From assembly GCF_029945885.1 (NCBI RefSeq), contig NZ_JAQSDK010000013.1, positions 1 to 64,000 of the forward strand: a DNA stretch of 64,000 bases. The letters are read 5' to 3'. Position 1 is the first letter of the stretch; every line of letters begins with the position of its first letter. This DNA comes from Brevundimonas sp. GTDB taxonomy: Bacteria > Pseudomonadota > Alphaproteobacteria > Caulobacterales > Caulobacteraceae. Shown here in pieces: positions 50,619 to 61,097 of the stretch. The position numbers and the translations under genes were made by a program. The notes below the pieces were generated by a model. That model searched no databases and was not told the DNA's origin. It was given only the letters and a program-made list of their open reading frames with translations.

Positions 50619-52130
50619 ATGAGTAGCGCCTTCGCTCCCACCTCTTTCGACGTTTCGGACGACGAGTTCGATCTCGACATGGACTTCGCCGCTGACGCGG
50701 CCGGGGCCCCGGTCGGGGCCTTTCCCGATGAGTCCGTCGCTGACATCAATCCGCGCGAACCTCTGCAGTTCACCAGCCCGGCCGAGACGGCTGCGGCGAC
50801 GCCGGCCCAGGCCGGTTTCAACCCGGTCGGCGCGCTGGTGGCCGGGGCCTCCGCGGCCTTCTCGGCCCCGGTCGTGTCCGGCCCGGGGAGCTCGCCCAGT
50901 ATCGGCGAGGTGTCGGTGCCCCGCATCGCCATTCATGTCTTCGCCGAACGTCAGGACACCCTGGCGGCCGCCGAACGCGCCGGTCAGGACCGGCGTCTGT
51001 CACGCGCCACGACCCAGATCCGTATCGGCGGGGTTGCCGCCGCGGTCGAGGCCTATCAGCACGAGCCCACACCGCCGCTGATTATCGTCGAATGTCTGAC
51101 CGATCCTGACCGCCTGCTGCACGAGGTCGATCTGCTGGCCCAGGTCTGCGACGCCGGCACCAAGGTGGTGGTGATCGGGGCGACCAACGACATCCTGCTG
51201 TTCCGCGAACTGATGCGGCGCGGGGTCAGCGAATATCTGGTGGCCCCGGTCCAGCCCCTGCAGCTGATCTCGGCCATCGGCGGGCTGTTCGCCGATCCGG
51301 CCCAGCCCTTCATCGGTCGCTCGATCGCCTTTGTCGGGGCCCGGGGCGGTACCGGTGCCTCTACCGTGGCCCACAACACCGCCTATGCGATGAGCGAGCG
51401 GATCGGGGCCAATACAGTCATCGTCGATTTCGACCTGCCGTTCGGGACCGCCGGTCTGGACTTCAACCAGGACCCGCTCAGCGGGGTGGCTGATGCCCTG
51501 AGCCAGCCCGACCGGCTGGATGCCGTCCTGCTGGACCGGATGATGGTCCGCTGCACCGACAAGCTGAGCCTGTTTGCCGCGCCGGCGACCCTGGACACGG
51601 ACTGGGACATCACGCCCGAGGCCTTCGAGGAGGTCACGACGCGGATTCGCTCGACCGCCCCCTTCGTGGTTCTGGACCTGCCCCACCTGTGGTCGGGCTG
51701 GATGCGCCGCAGCCTGATCGCCGCCGATGAGGTGGTGGTGGTGGCGACGCCGGATCTGGCCTCGCTGCGCAATGCCAAGAACATGATCGACCTGATCCGC
51801 AGCGGTCGGCCCAATGACGCGCCGCCGCGACTGGTGCTGAACCAGGTCGGTGTCCCCGGACGCCCGGAGATTCCGGCCAAGGATTTCGGGGCCGCCCTCG
51901 GCGTCCACCCCAGCCTGATCATTCCGTTCGAACCGAAGGTGTTCGGGGCCGCGGCCAACAATGGCCAGATGATCCTGGACGCGGGCGGCAAGTCCAAGGC
52001 CGGCGAGGCCTTCCAGACCCTGGCCCAGATCGTTTCACGGCGTGAGCTTCCGCTCGTCGCCGGACCCAAGGGCAAGGCCGGAGCCGCAGGCTCCGGTTCG
52101 CTCTTCGGCAAGATGTTCAAGAAACGCTGA
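50619..52130 (+). CDS. cpaE: pilus localisation ATPase-like protein CpaE (TadZ)
   Basis: MinD/ParA-like protein that places the tad apparatus at the pole. 503 residues: a disordered Ala/Pro-rich N-terminus, a receiver-like domain (about 110-235) and an ATPase-like domain (from 245). The P-loop position reads GARGGTGASTVA, without the Lys of the canonical KGGXGKT motif, typical of TadZ/CpaE proteins. IVDFDLPFGTAGLDFNQDP is the switch region. The start at ATG 50619 follows the cpaD stop by 7 bases. cpaF follows after 11 bases. Confidence 0.92.
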   Translation: MSSAFAPTSFDVSDDEFDLDMDFAADAAGAPVGAFPDESVADINPREPLQFTSPAETAAATPAQAGFNPVGALVAGASAAFSAPVVSGPGSSPSIGEVSVPRIAIHVFAERQDTLAAAERAGQDRRLSRATTQIRIGGVAAAVEAYQHEPTPPLIIVECLTDPDRLLHEVDLLAQVCDAGTKVVVIGATNDILLFRELMRRGVSEYLVAPVQPLQLISAIGGLFADPAQPFIGRSIAFVGARGGTGASTVAHNTAYAMSERIGANTVIVDFDLPFGTAGLDFNQDPLSGVADALSQPDRLDAVLLDRMMVRCTDKLSLFAAPATLDTDWDITPEAFEEVTTRIRSTAPFVVLDLPHLWSGWMRRSLIAADEVVVVATPDLASLRNAKNMIDLIRSGRPNDAPPRLVLNQVGVPGRPEIPAKDFGAALGVHPSLIIPFEPKVFGAAANNGQMILDAGGKSKAGEAFQTLAQIVSRRELPLVAGPKGKAGAAGSGSLFGKMFKKR

Positions 52131-52141
52131 CGGGATCACGG

Positions 52142-53764
<1,623 letters not shown>

Positions 53765-53768
53765 GGCG

Positions 53769-54743
53769 ATGTTGCCGATTCTCGCCGCCGTCCTGGCCTT
53801 CATCACCATCGGCGGACTCGGCTGGGTCTTCGTCGGCGGTGACGACTCCACCGGCGAGGCCGTGAAACGGGCCCAGGGGTTCGGTGCGCCCAAGACGGCC
53901 ATGTCCCGGAAGGCGGCTTCGGCGGTCAGTACGCCCGAGGCCCGCCGCAAACAGATCATGAGTCAGTTGCAGGAGGTCGAGCGCAAGGAGCGCAAGGCCC
54001 GCATGACCATGGCGGCCAAGCTGAAACACGCCGGTCTGGCGATGAATATTCGTACCTTCTGGATCGTCAGCGGCGGCCTGGGGCTCAGCGCCCTGTTGCT
54101 GGTCCTGCTGTTCACCTCGAACCTGCTTCTGGCCCTCGGGGCCGGGATCGTTCTCGGCCTGGGCCTGCCGCGCTGGGTGGTCGGGTTCCTCGGCAAGCGC
54201 CGGATGAAGAAATTCTCGTCCGAGTTCGCCAATGCCGTCGACGTCATCGTTCGCGGCATCAAGTCCGGCCTGCCGGTCCACGACTGTTTCAAGATCATCG
54301 GCCGCGAGAGCCCGGCCCCGCTGGGTCCCGAGTTCCAGCATCTGGTCGAGGGCATGGCCGTCGGCCTGACCCTGCCCCAGGCCCTGGACAAGATGTATGA
54401 GCGGATGCCGACGCCGGAGCTGAAATTCTTCTCCATCGTCATTGCCATCCAGCAGAAGACCGGCGGTAACCTGGCCGAGGCCCTGACCAATCTGTCGACC
54501 GTGCTGCGGGCGCGCCGGATGATGGGCGAGAAGATCAAGGCCCTGTCGTCGGAGGCCACGGCCTCGGCCGGCATCATCGGTTCGCTGCCACCGGCGGTGA
54601 TGATCCTGGTGACCATGACCACCCCCGCCTACATGATGGTCCTGTTCACCGACCCTCGCGGCCAGTTCATGCTGTTCGTGGCCGCCTCGATGATGGGCTT
54701 CGGCATCTTCGTGATGAAGAAGATGATCGCGTTCAAATTCTGA
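53769..54743 (+). CDS. tadB: tad pilus assembly membrane protein TadB (CpaG)
   Basis: Inner-membrane platform protein, 324 residues, T2SS-F (GspF/PilC) fold. A hydrophobic start (LPILAAVLAFITIGGLGWVF), a cytosolic loop with two charged helices, and three more membrane segments (about 95-135, 270-292, 297-320). The domain signature is LTLPQALDKMYERMPTPELK and IQQKTGGNLAEALTNLSTVL. It pairs with TadC, 17 bases further. ATG 53769. Confidence 0.93.
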   Translation: MLPILAAVLAFITIGGLGWVFVGGDDSTGEAVKRAQGFGAPKTAMSRKAASAVSTPEARRKQIMSQLQEVERKERKARMTMAAKLKHAGLAMNIRTFWIVSGGLGLSALLLVLLFTSNLLLALGAGIVLGLGLPRWVVGFLGKRRMKKFSSEFANAVDVIVRGIKSGLPVHDCFKIIGRESPAPLGPEFQHLVEGMAVGLTLPQALDKMYERMPTPELKFFSIVIAIQQKTGGNLAEALTNLSTVLRARRMMGEKIKALSSEATASAGIIGSLPPAVMILVTMTTPAYMMVLFTDPRGQFMLFVAASMMGFGIFVMKKMIAFKF

Positions 54744-54759
54744 TGGGCAGGTCGTCGAC

Positions 54760-55731
54760 ATGATCGCGTTTTTCACCGACCCGCGGAACCTGCTGAGTCT
54801 CGGCGTCGCGGTCGCCGTGTTCGCCACCCTGATCAGCCTGATGGGGTCGATGGGCGGCGGGGTAAAGCTGGAGAGCCGGATGAAGGCCGTCGCCCTGCGT
54901 CGCGACGAGCTGAAGCGGCGCTCGCGACAGGCCATGGCGGCCGGGCCGGGCGGGCTGCGCCACACCGACGAGGGGTTCAAGAAACGCGTCGTCGACCGGC
55001 TGAACCTGAGCAAATTGATCGAGGACCCCAAGGTCGCCGAACAGATGGCCCAGGCCGGCTACCGCGGTCCGCGGCCCCTGACGACCTTCTATTTCTTCCG
55101 CTTCTCCATGCCCTTCGCCTTCATGGCGTTCACGGCCTTCTATCTGTTCGTCTTCAATGATTTCGGCCTGCCGACGATGACGCGGGTGACGGCGGTCATG
55201 GCCTCGGCCCTGGCCGGCTTCTATGCGCCGAACATGTTCATCTCGAACCGAATCTCGCAGCGTCGCACCTCGATCATGCAGGCCTTCCCGGATGCGCTGG
55301 ACCTGCTGCTGATCTGCGTCGAGGCCGGGATGTCGATCGAGGCGGCGATCCAGAAGGTCAGCCAGGAGATCGGCGGCTCGTCGATCGATCTGGCCGAGGA
55401 GCTGACCCTGCTGTCGGCCGAGCTGAGCTATCTGCCCGACCGGCGCATGGCCTATGAGGGTCTGGCCAAACGCACCAACCATCCGGGGGTCCGTTCGGTG
55501 GCCACGGCCATGACCCAGGCCGAGACCTATGGCACGCCGCTGGGCACGGCCCTGCGGACCATGGCCAAGGAAAACCGCGACCTGCGCCTGTCGGCGGCCG
55601 AGAAGAAGGCTGCGGCCCTGCCGGCCAAGCTGACCGTGCCGATGATCCTGTTCTTCCTGCCGGTGCTGTTCATCGTCATCCTGACCCCGGCGATCATCAA
55701 CATCCAGGACACGATGGCCAAGGGCGGCTAG
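54760..55731 (+). CDS. tadC: tad pilus assembly membrane protein TadC (CpaH)
   Basis: Second inner-membrane platform protein, 323 residues, same T2SS-F fold as TadB: membrane segments at about 10-30, 105-130, 136-155 and 295-318 with the domain signature AFPDALDLLLICVEAGMSIE and VATAMTQAETYGTPLGTAL. TadB and TadC act together with CpaF to extrude the pilus. It ends the visible cpa/tad operon; an opposing SRPBCC gene follows after about 20 bases. Confidence 0.93.
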   Translation: MIAFFTDPRNLLSLGVAVAVFATLISLMGSMGGGVKLESRMKAVALRRDELKRRSRQAMAAGPGGLRHTDEGFKKRVVDRLNLSKLIEDPKVAEQMAQAGYRGPRPLTTFYFFRFSMPFAFMAFTAFYLFVFNDFGLPTMTRVTAVMASALAGFYAPNMFISNRISQRRTSIMQAFPDALDLLLICVEAGMSIEAAIQKVSQEIGGSSIDLAEELTLLSAELSYLPDRRMAYEGLAKRTNHPGVRSVATAMTQAETYGTPLGTALRTMAKENRDLRLSAAEKKAAALPAKLTVPMILFFLPVLFIVILTPAIINIQDTMAKGG

Positions 55732-55752
55732 TCCGCCGGTCCGGCGTGACGC

Positions 55753-56190
55753 TCAGTCGTCCGCGAGGGCGGCTGTCCGCAGGCCTTCGGCCACGGCCTC
55801 GCAGGCGGCGCGCAGGGTCTTGCGGTGCTTGTCGTGAAACAGTTCGCCGCGCAGGCCGGAGAAGATGAAGCCGTTGGAAACGATGCAGTTTCCGGGGGCC
55901 AGCTCCTCGATCTCGAAATAGCGGATCACATTGAAGGCCCAGCCGCGTTTTTCGGCCCAGATCAGCTGGGCATAGGGCTGCCAGTCACCGATCCGAACCG
56001 TGGTCGGCCGGTCGGGGAGGCCGGGGATGGATTCGGTCAGGCTGATCTGGCCGCCGAAGGCGATGGCCCCCTGCAGCCCGGTCTCGACCGGATTCCAGCG
56101 GTCCCAGCCGCTCAGGTCGGCCAGGAGGTCCCACAGCCGCTCACTGCTGGCCTGGACCCCGACGCGCTTCTCGATCTTGGCAGTCTCCAT
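55753..56190 (-). CDS. SRPBCC-family (START-like) protein
   Basis: 145 residues of the SRPBCC/polyketide-cyclase fold, a hydrophobic-ligand-binding helix-grip fold. Recognised by the opening KRVGVQASSERLWDLLADLSGWDRWNPV and the long C-terminal helix HRKTLRAACEAVAEGL. Such proteins bind lipids or aromatic molecules or act as cyclases; no substrate can be inferred. It stands alone, on the minus strand, before the MFS exporter gene, with a 40-bp gap. Confidence 0.8.
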   Translation of the reverse strand: METAKIEKRVGVQASSERLWDLLADLSGWDRWNPVETGLQGAIAFGGQISLTESIPGLPDRPTTVRIGDWQPYAQLIWAEKRGWAFNVIRYFEIEELAPGNCIVSNGFIFSGLRGELFHDKHRKTLRAACEAVAEGLRTAALADD

Positions 56191-56230
56191 GGGCGGGGTT
56201 TCGCACGGCTCCGTTGCGGAAGGAAGATGC

Positions 56231-57562
56231 TCAGCGGTTACCTTCGGGACCGGGCTGGGAGGCGGGCGGAGTCTCGGGCGAGGGCCCGTCGTCGCGTCCG
56301 GTCGGGGCCAGGGCCAGACTGCGCAGCTGCGGACTGGTGAAACAGACGATGAAGGCGATCGCCAGCAACAGGCCGTTGGCCAGGAAGGGGGCGGGGGTCG
56401 ACAGCTGGTACAGGGCCACGCCGATCACCGGTGGGCCGAGGAAGCTGAGGCCGGCGACCGACATCATCAGGCCGGCGACCGATCCCTGTTCGTGATCGCT
56501 GACGGCGAGAGATGAGCCGGCGGTAAAGCCGGGACGGGCGAAACCGATCCCCATCGAGATCACCGCATAGCCGACCACCGCACCGAAATAGCCGGGCGCG
56601 ACGACGCTCATCAGGTTTCCCAGCAGGGCGATGGCCGCCCCCCAGCGCATCAGGGCGCGCGGCTGCAGTTTCAGCAGCGGGATCAGGCCCCACTGGACCA
56701 TCAGTGTGCCCAGGGCCCCGGCGAACATGGCCAGGCCGATGAAGGGCTGGGCCGCGCTGACGCTCGCCCCGGTCCGTCCCATCTCGTCGATAACATGGAA
56801 GCCCAGGACCGAGATGTTGACCGCCTGGGTGCCGGTGATGAGGACGCCGTAGATCAGGAAGTCGCGGACCCGGCGGTCCTTCCACAGGCCGCGTCCGACC
56901 GCATGGTCGGGCTTGCCGCTGGGTGAGGGGATACGCACGACCTCGCCACTGGGCAGGCGTCGCCAGACCAGGACCAGCACCACGGCCCCGAGGGCGGCGA
57001 ACGCATACATGGGGCCCGCCAGGCCGATCAGGGGCAGGACGAAGAAGGGAGCCAGCACCGGCCCGGCCACCGTGCCCAGGCCCTGGGCCGAGGCCAGCAG
57101 CGACATGGCCTGGGTCCGGTCGGCCGGACCGGTGCGGTCGGCGACATAGGCCTGGGAGGCGATCGGGGCGGCCGAGCCGAACACGCCATAGATGGTCCGG
57201 GCCAGGGCCATCAGCACGAAGGCGACACCGACGCCGAGCCAGCCCTCGAGCCCCGAGGTCGCGGCCAGGCCGAAGCCGGCCATGGAGACGACGAAACCGC
57301 CGAGGCCGATCATGATTACCCGCTTGCGGCCCAGACTGTCCGACAGCCGGGCCCAGAAGGGCGAGGCCAGGGTCCACATCAGGGCCGAGATGGCGAAGGC
57401 GGCGGCGACCAGGGTATCGGCCAGGCCGAACTCGCGGCCGATGGCGGGCAGCACCGACTGCAGGCCCATATTGCCGGCCGCCGCGATCAGGCTGACGGCG
57501 AACAGGATCAGAAAGGCGGGGGAACGCGGCCCCATGCTCGCGGGCGAGGTCGGCATGTTCAC
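56231..57562 (-). CDS. MFS transporter, drug:H+ antiporter type
   Basis: 443 residues with 12 hydrophobic segments. Motif A in the loop between segments 2 and 3 is visible as FWARLSDSLGRKRVIMIG, and the antiporter-type GPVLAPFFVLPLIG lies in the fifth segment, so it is probably an exporter of small molecules such as tetracycline-like drugs, as for TetA-group carriers. Substrate unknown. It begins with a GTG at 57562 that overlaps the stop of a [2Fe-2S] thioredoxin-like gene (GTGA); ATG 57556 is an alternative. Confidence 0.85.
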   Translation of the reverse strand: MNMPTSPASMGPRSPAFLILFAVSLIAAAGNMGLQSVLPAIGREFGLADTLVAAAFAISALMWTLASPFWARLSDSLGRKRVIMIGLGGFVVSMAGFGLAATSGLEGWLGVGVAFVLMALARTIYGVFGSAAPIASQAYVADRTGPADRTQAMSLLASAQGLGTVAGPVLAPFFVLPLIGLAGPMYAFAALGAVVLVLVWRRLPSGEVVRIPSPSGKPDHAVGRGLWKDRRVRDFLIYGVLITGTQAVNISVLGFHVIDEMGRTGASVSAAQPFIGLAMFAGALGTLMVQWGLIPLLKLQPRALMRWGAAIALLGNLMSVVAPGYFGAVVGYAVISMGIGFARPGFTAGSSLAVSDHEQGSVAGLMMSVAGLSFLGPPVIGVALYQLSTPAPFLANGLLLAIAFIVCFTSPQLRSLALAPTGRDDGPSPETPPASQPGPEGNR

Positions 57563-57909
57563 CCGGCGTCGCTGTCGATGATCAGGACCGGTTTCAGTCG
57601 CCGGTCGTCCTCAAGACCCAGCCGGGCCTTGACCTCGAACAGGTCAGCCCCGGTCGGAACGATCAGCATTTCCTTGGGGCGGGCCGCATTGACGGCCACC
57701 ACGGCATTCTTCGGGCAGATGTCAAAACAGGGCGTATGGACCACGGCCAGTGTCGCCTTCCTGCCCTTGCCGGCTTTCAGATATTTCCGAAGCGCCTTCT
57801 TGAGCGTGTGGTTCCCGTCGGGGCCGAAGCCGCCGTCCAGCTTCTTCGAGCATTTACGGCACACCAGCACCACATTGCGCAGCCGGGTTTTCGCGGAATC
57901 TATGGCCAT
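57559..57909 (-). CDS. [2Fe-2S] thioredoxin-like ferredoxin, small
   Basis: 116 residues from ATG 57909. The four cysteines are Cys17 and Cys20 (VLVCRKCSK) and Cys61 and Cys65 (TPCFDICPK), the CX2C...CX3C pattern of thioredoxin-like [2Fe-2S] proteins. The rest (LAVVHTP, KNAVVAVN, EMLIVPTGADLF) fits the fold of this family. Role unknown. The frame continues upstream to an ATG at 57966 with AGGGG adjacent, which would give 135 residues. It is translationally coupled to the MFS exporter by a 4-base overlap. Confidence 0.72.
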   Translation of the reverse strand: MAIDSAKTRLRNVVLVCRKCSKKLDGGFGPDGNHTLKKALRKYLKAGKGRKATLAVVHTPCFDICPKNAVVAVNAARPKEMLIVPTGADLFEVKARLGLEDDRRLKPVLIIDSDAG

Positions 57910-57989
57910 GGCGTCAGGATCGGTGTTTCCCGCGCCTTGCACAAGGCGTCGCGCGCGGCCCATCATCCCCCTGAACCGGGGAGCTGCCG

Positions 57990-59297
57990 ATGTCCATCCG
58001 CCAACTGATCACCGGGACCGCAATCGCGCTGGTCCTGTCCGCCGGGGCCGCCCAGGCCCAGACCGCCGATAGCGCCGCCGTGGCCACCGCGGTCGAGGCC
58101 GTCCTGCCCGAGGTCGTGGCCTGGCGTCGCGACTTCCACCGCCATCCGGAGCTGGGCTTTGCCGAGACCCGGACGGCCGCGATCATCGCCGCCCATCTGG
58201 AGTCGCTGGGCATGGAGGTGCGCACCGGGGTCGGACGCACCGGGGTGGTCGGCATCCTGCGCGGGGCGCGGCCGGGCCGGGTGGTGGCCCTGCGCTCGGA
58301 CATGGACGCCCTGCCGGTGCTGGAGGCCACGGGCCTGCCGTTCGCCTCGACCGACACCGGTCAATATATGGGCCAGACCGTGCCCGTGGCCCATGCCTGC
58401 GGCCACGACGCCCATATGGCCATGCTGATGGGGGCGGCCGAGGTGCTGGCCGGGATGAAGGACCAGATCTCCGGCACGATCGTCTTCATCTTCCAGCCGG
58501 CCGAGGAGGGGGCCCCTCCGGGCGAGCCGATGGGCGGGGCCGCCCTGATGATCGCCGAGGGGGCGCTGGCGGATCCCCGGCCCGAGGCCATCTTCGGCCT
58601 GCATGTGGTGCCGGGTCTGCCGGGAACCCTGTTCTACCGGCCGGAGGGCTTCATGGCCGCCTCGGACCGGGTCGACATCACCCTGCACGGCAAACAGACT
58701 CACGGGGCCTGGCCGTGGCGCGGCGTCGACGTGATCGCCGTGGCCGGTCAGGTGGTCGAGACGATCAATACCCTGACCGCCCGCACCGTCGATCCGACCA
58801 CCACCCCGACCGTCTTCACCATCGCCACCATCAATGCCGGGGTGCGTTACAACATCATTCCCGACGAGGCGGTGTTGTCCGGCACACTGCGGACCTTCAA
58901 CATCGCCCAGCGCGACGCCCTGGTGGCCCGGGCCTCGGCGGCGGTCACCCATGTGGCCGAAGCCTATGGGGCGACGGCCGCGTTCGCGGTCAAACAGAAT
59001 GCGGCCCTGGTCTACAACGACCCCGCCCTGTCGGCCTGGCTGGCCCCGGTCCTGACCGAGGCGGCGGGCGCGGGCCAGGTCAATCCGGCCACGCCCCCGA
59101 CCACGGTGGCCGAGGATTTCAGCTATTTCCAGCACGAGATCCCGGGCGTGTTCTGGCATCTGGGATCCAGCCCCGACGGGGTCGACCCGGCCACCTCGGC
59201 CCCGAACCATTCGCCGCAGTTCGACGTCAACGAAAAGATCCTGGCCGTCGGCGTGCGGTCCGAGGTGCTGACGGCGTTGCGCTTTCTTGAGCGCTAG
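57990..59297 (+). CDS. secreted M20 family amidohydrolase
   Basis: 435 residues, exported (signal RQLITGTAIALVLSAGAAQA). The metallopeptidase core of the M20D amidohydrolases (hippurate/indole-acetyl-amino-acid hydrolase type) is seen: RRDFHRHPELGFAETRTAAI, ALRSDMDALPV, HACGHDAHMAMLMGAAEVL, FIFQPAEEG and a C-terminal loop with EDFSYFQHEIPGVFWHLG. Metal ligands (Cys/His/Glu) are all present. Would hydrolyse N-acyl amino acids in the periplasm. A three-hairpin element follows, then convergent dapE, another M20 enzyme of different branch. Confidence 0.9.
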   Translation: MSIRQLITGTAIALVLSAGAAQAQTADSAAVATAVEAVLPEVVAWRRDFHRHPELGFAETRTAAIIAAHLESLGMEVRTGVGRTGVVGILRGARPGRVVALRSDMDALPVLEATGLPFASTDTGQYMGQTVPVAHACGHDAHMAMLMGAAEVLAGMKDQISGTIVFIFQPAEEGAPPGEPMGGAALMIAEGALADPRPEAIFGLHVVPGLPGTLFYRPEGFMAASDRVDITLHGKQTHGAWPWRGVDVIAVAGQVVETINTLTARTVDPTTTPTVFTIATINAGVRYNIIPDEAVLSGTLRTFNIAQRDALVARASAAVTHVAEAYGATAAFAVKQNAALVYNDPALSAWLAPVLTEAAGAGQVNPATPPTTVAEDFSYFQHEIPGVFWHLGSSPDGVDPATSAPNHSPQFDVNEKILAVGVRSEVLTALRFLER

Positions 59298-59407
59298 AGC
59301 GAAATCGGTTGAGTTGGACGCGGTCCAACTCGGCTCAGATTTCGCTCCAGCTTGATGCTGGACCATTTTTTGGATTCGGGTCGATCCGACCCGAAACAAA
59401 AATGGTC
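59298..59407. repeat. three consecutive hairpins between convergent genes
   Basis: Hairpin 1 (59298-59346): AGCGAAATC/GATTTCGCT outside, GAGTTGGAC/GTCCAACTC inside with GCG loop. Hairpin 2 (59347-59361): CCAGC/GCTGG. Hairpin 3 (59361-59407): GACCATTTTT/AAAAATGGTC outside, TTCGGGTCG/CGACCCGAA inside with ATC loop. The element fills the whole gap and its last base is part of the dapE stop. The T-rich parts may help termination on both strands; the composition suggests a mobile or repeated intergenic element. Confidence 0.75.
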
Positions 59408-60570
59408 TAGGCCAGGCGTTCGAATACGGTGGCGATCACGCGCTGGTAGACCCCGGTCAGGGCCTCGATCTCGGCCACCGGCACCCGTTCGTCGATCTGG
59501 TGCATGGTCTGGCCGACCAGACCCAGTTCCAGCACCGGGCACATGGCGCGGATGAAGCGGGCGTCCGAGGTGCCGCCGGTGGTCGAGGCCACGGGGCGAT
59601 GGCCGCAGACGGCCTCGACCGCGTCCTGAACCGCACTGACGAAGGGGCCGGGCTCGGTCAGGAAGGCATTGCCCGAGCACAGATGTTCCAGCTCGATCCT
59701 CTGGCCCGAGGCGGCCTGGGCCTCGCCCGCCTGCACATTCAGCCAGGCGATCAGCGCGTCGCCGGTATGGGTCGGGTTGAAGCGGATGTTGAGCCGCGCC
59801 TTCGCCTCGGCCGGGATGACGTTGCTGGCGTCATTGTCGATATTGATGGCGGTGATCTCGAGGTTCGACGGCGGGAATTCGGGATAGCCGTCGTCCAGCA
59901 CGTGATCGTTCAGCGCCGTCAGCAGCCTGGCCAGCACCGGGGCCGGATTGGCGGCGCGGTCGGGATAGGCGACGTGGCCCTGTTTGCCGTGGACGGTGAT
60001 CCAGCTGTTCAGCGAGCCGCGCCGGCCGATCTTGATCATGTCGCCCAGATGGGTCGAGGACGACGGTTCGCCGACGACGCAGGCGTCGATCGTCTCGCCC
60101 TCGGCCATCAGGGTCTGGACCACGCGCTTGGTGCCGTGCAGGGCCGGGCCTTCCTCGTCACCGGTGATCAGGAAGGACAGGGAGCCGGCCGGTTCCCCCT
60201 CGGCCAGCACGCGCGACACGGCGGCGATCCAGGCGGCGATGCCGCCCTTCATGTCGACCGCGCCGCGGCCGTACAGGATGCCGTCGCGGACCTCGGCCTC
60301 GAACGGAGCTGACGACCAGGCGGCGGCGGTGCCGGTCGGAACCACATCGGTATGGCCGGCGAAACACAGGTTGGGCGAGGCGGTGCCGCGTCGGGCGTAC
60401 AGGTTCTCGATCCCCTCAAACGGCATGCGGCGGCAGTGGAAGCCGAGGCCGGTCAGCAGGGTCTCGATCATATCCATGGCCCCGGCGTCGACCGGGGTCA
60501 CCGACGGTCGGCGGATCAGGTCACGGGTCAGTTCGACGGGATCGATCAGGGCAGGGGGTGCGTCGCTCAT
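59407..60570 (-). CDS. dapE: succinyl-diaminopimelate desuccinylase
   Basis: Removes the succinyl group from N-succinyl-LL-DAP in lysine and peptidoglycan synthesis. 387 residues of the M20A type: FAGHTDVVPTG and GRGAVDMKGG are the zinc-site strands with the bridging Asp, ITGDEEGPALHGT has the catalytic Glu pair, HGKQGHVAYPDRAANP is the typical DapE lid, and GLVGQTMHQIDERV the last ligand His. I chose ATG 60570 (Met-Ser-Asp-Ala-Pro); the frame opens seven codons earlier. Divergent from the cupin gene, sharing a 50-bp promoter region. Confidence 0.95.
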   Translation of the reverse strand: MSDAPPALIDPVELTRDLIRRPSVTPVDAGAMDMIETLLTGLGFHCRRMPFEGIENLYARRGTASPNLCFAGHTDVVPTGTAAAWSSAPFEAEVRDGILYGRGAVDMKGGIAAWIAAVSRVLAEGEPAGSLSFLITGDEEGPALHGTKRVVQTLMAEGETIDACVVGEPSSSTHLGDMIKIGRRGSLNSWITVHGKQGHVAYPDRAANPAPVLARLLTALNDHVLDDGYPEFPPSNLEITAINIDNDASNVIPAEAKARLNIRFNPTHTGDALIAWLNVQAGEAQAASGQRIELEHLCSGNAFLTEPGPFVSAVQDAVEAVCGHRPVASTTGGTSDARFIRAMCPVLELGLVGQTMHQIDERVPVAEIEALTGVYQRVIATVFERLA

Positions 60571-60620
60571 GGTCCTATGCTTTAGGGACATCGGACCAGC
60601 GCGAGAAGGGGTGACCCGAC

Positions 60621-61097
60621 ATGCCGAAGATCGAGATCGACACTGCCCCGACGGTGAACGGCACCACCTATCCCGAGGAATTCGCCGCGCCGTGCAAGCC
60701 GCGTCGGCGCTGGCGGCTGGGCGAGGCCGTCGGACTGGACCAGTTCGGGGTCAATCTGCTGCACCTGCCGGCCGGGGCCTGGTCCAGCCAGCGCCACTGG
60801 CACGAGACCGAGGACGAATTCGTCTGGGTGCTGGAAGGCGAGGTGGTTCTGGTCGAGGACGACGGCGAGACCGTGTTGAAGGCGGGCGACTGCGCCGGCT
60901 GGAAGGCCGGGGTGGCCAACGGTCATGTGCTGCAGAACCGGTCGGACGCCGAGGCGGTCCTGCTGGAGGTCGGCAGCCGCAACTTCGGCGGTGACGGGGT
61001 CGACTATTCCGACATCGACATGGTCCTGCCCCGCGGGGGTGACGGCTATCAACATCGCGACGGAACGCCGTACCCCAAACATGACCGACGCAGCTGA
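60621..61097 (+). CDS. cupin domain protein
   Basis: 158-residue single-domain cupin. WSSQRHWHETEDEFVWVLEG is motif 1 (two His and Glu) and the second motif is near AGWKAGVANGHVLQNRSD, with the last His, so a metal site is present. ATG 60621. Enzymes of this small-cupin group act on sugars or small acids; no clear function. It overlaps the MFS gene by 17 bases, in a different frame, so the pair is almost surely co-transcribed. Confidence 0.8.
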   Translation: MPKIEIDTAPTVNGTTYPEEFAAPCKPRRRWRLGEAVGLDQFGVNLLHLPAGAWSSQRHWHETEDEFVWVLEGEVVLVEDDGETVLKAGDCAGWKAGVANGHVLQNRSDAEAVLLEVGSRNFGGDGVDYSDIDMVLPRGGDGYQHRDGTPYPKHDRRS

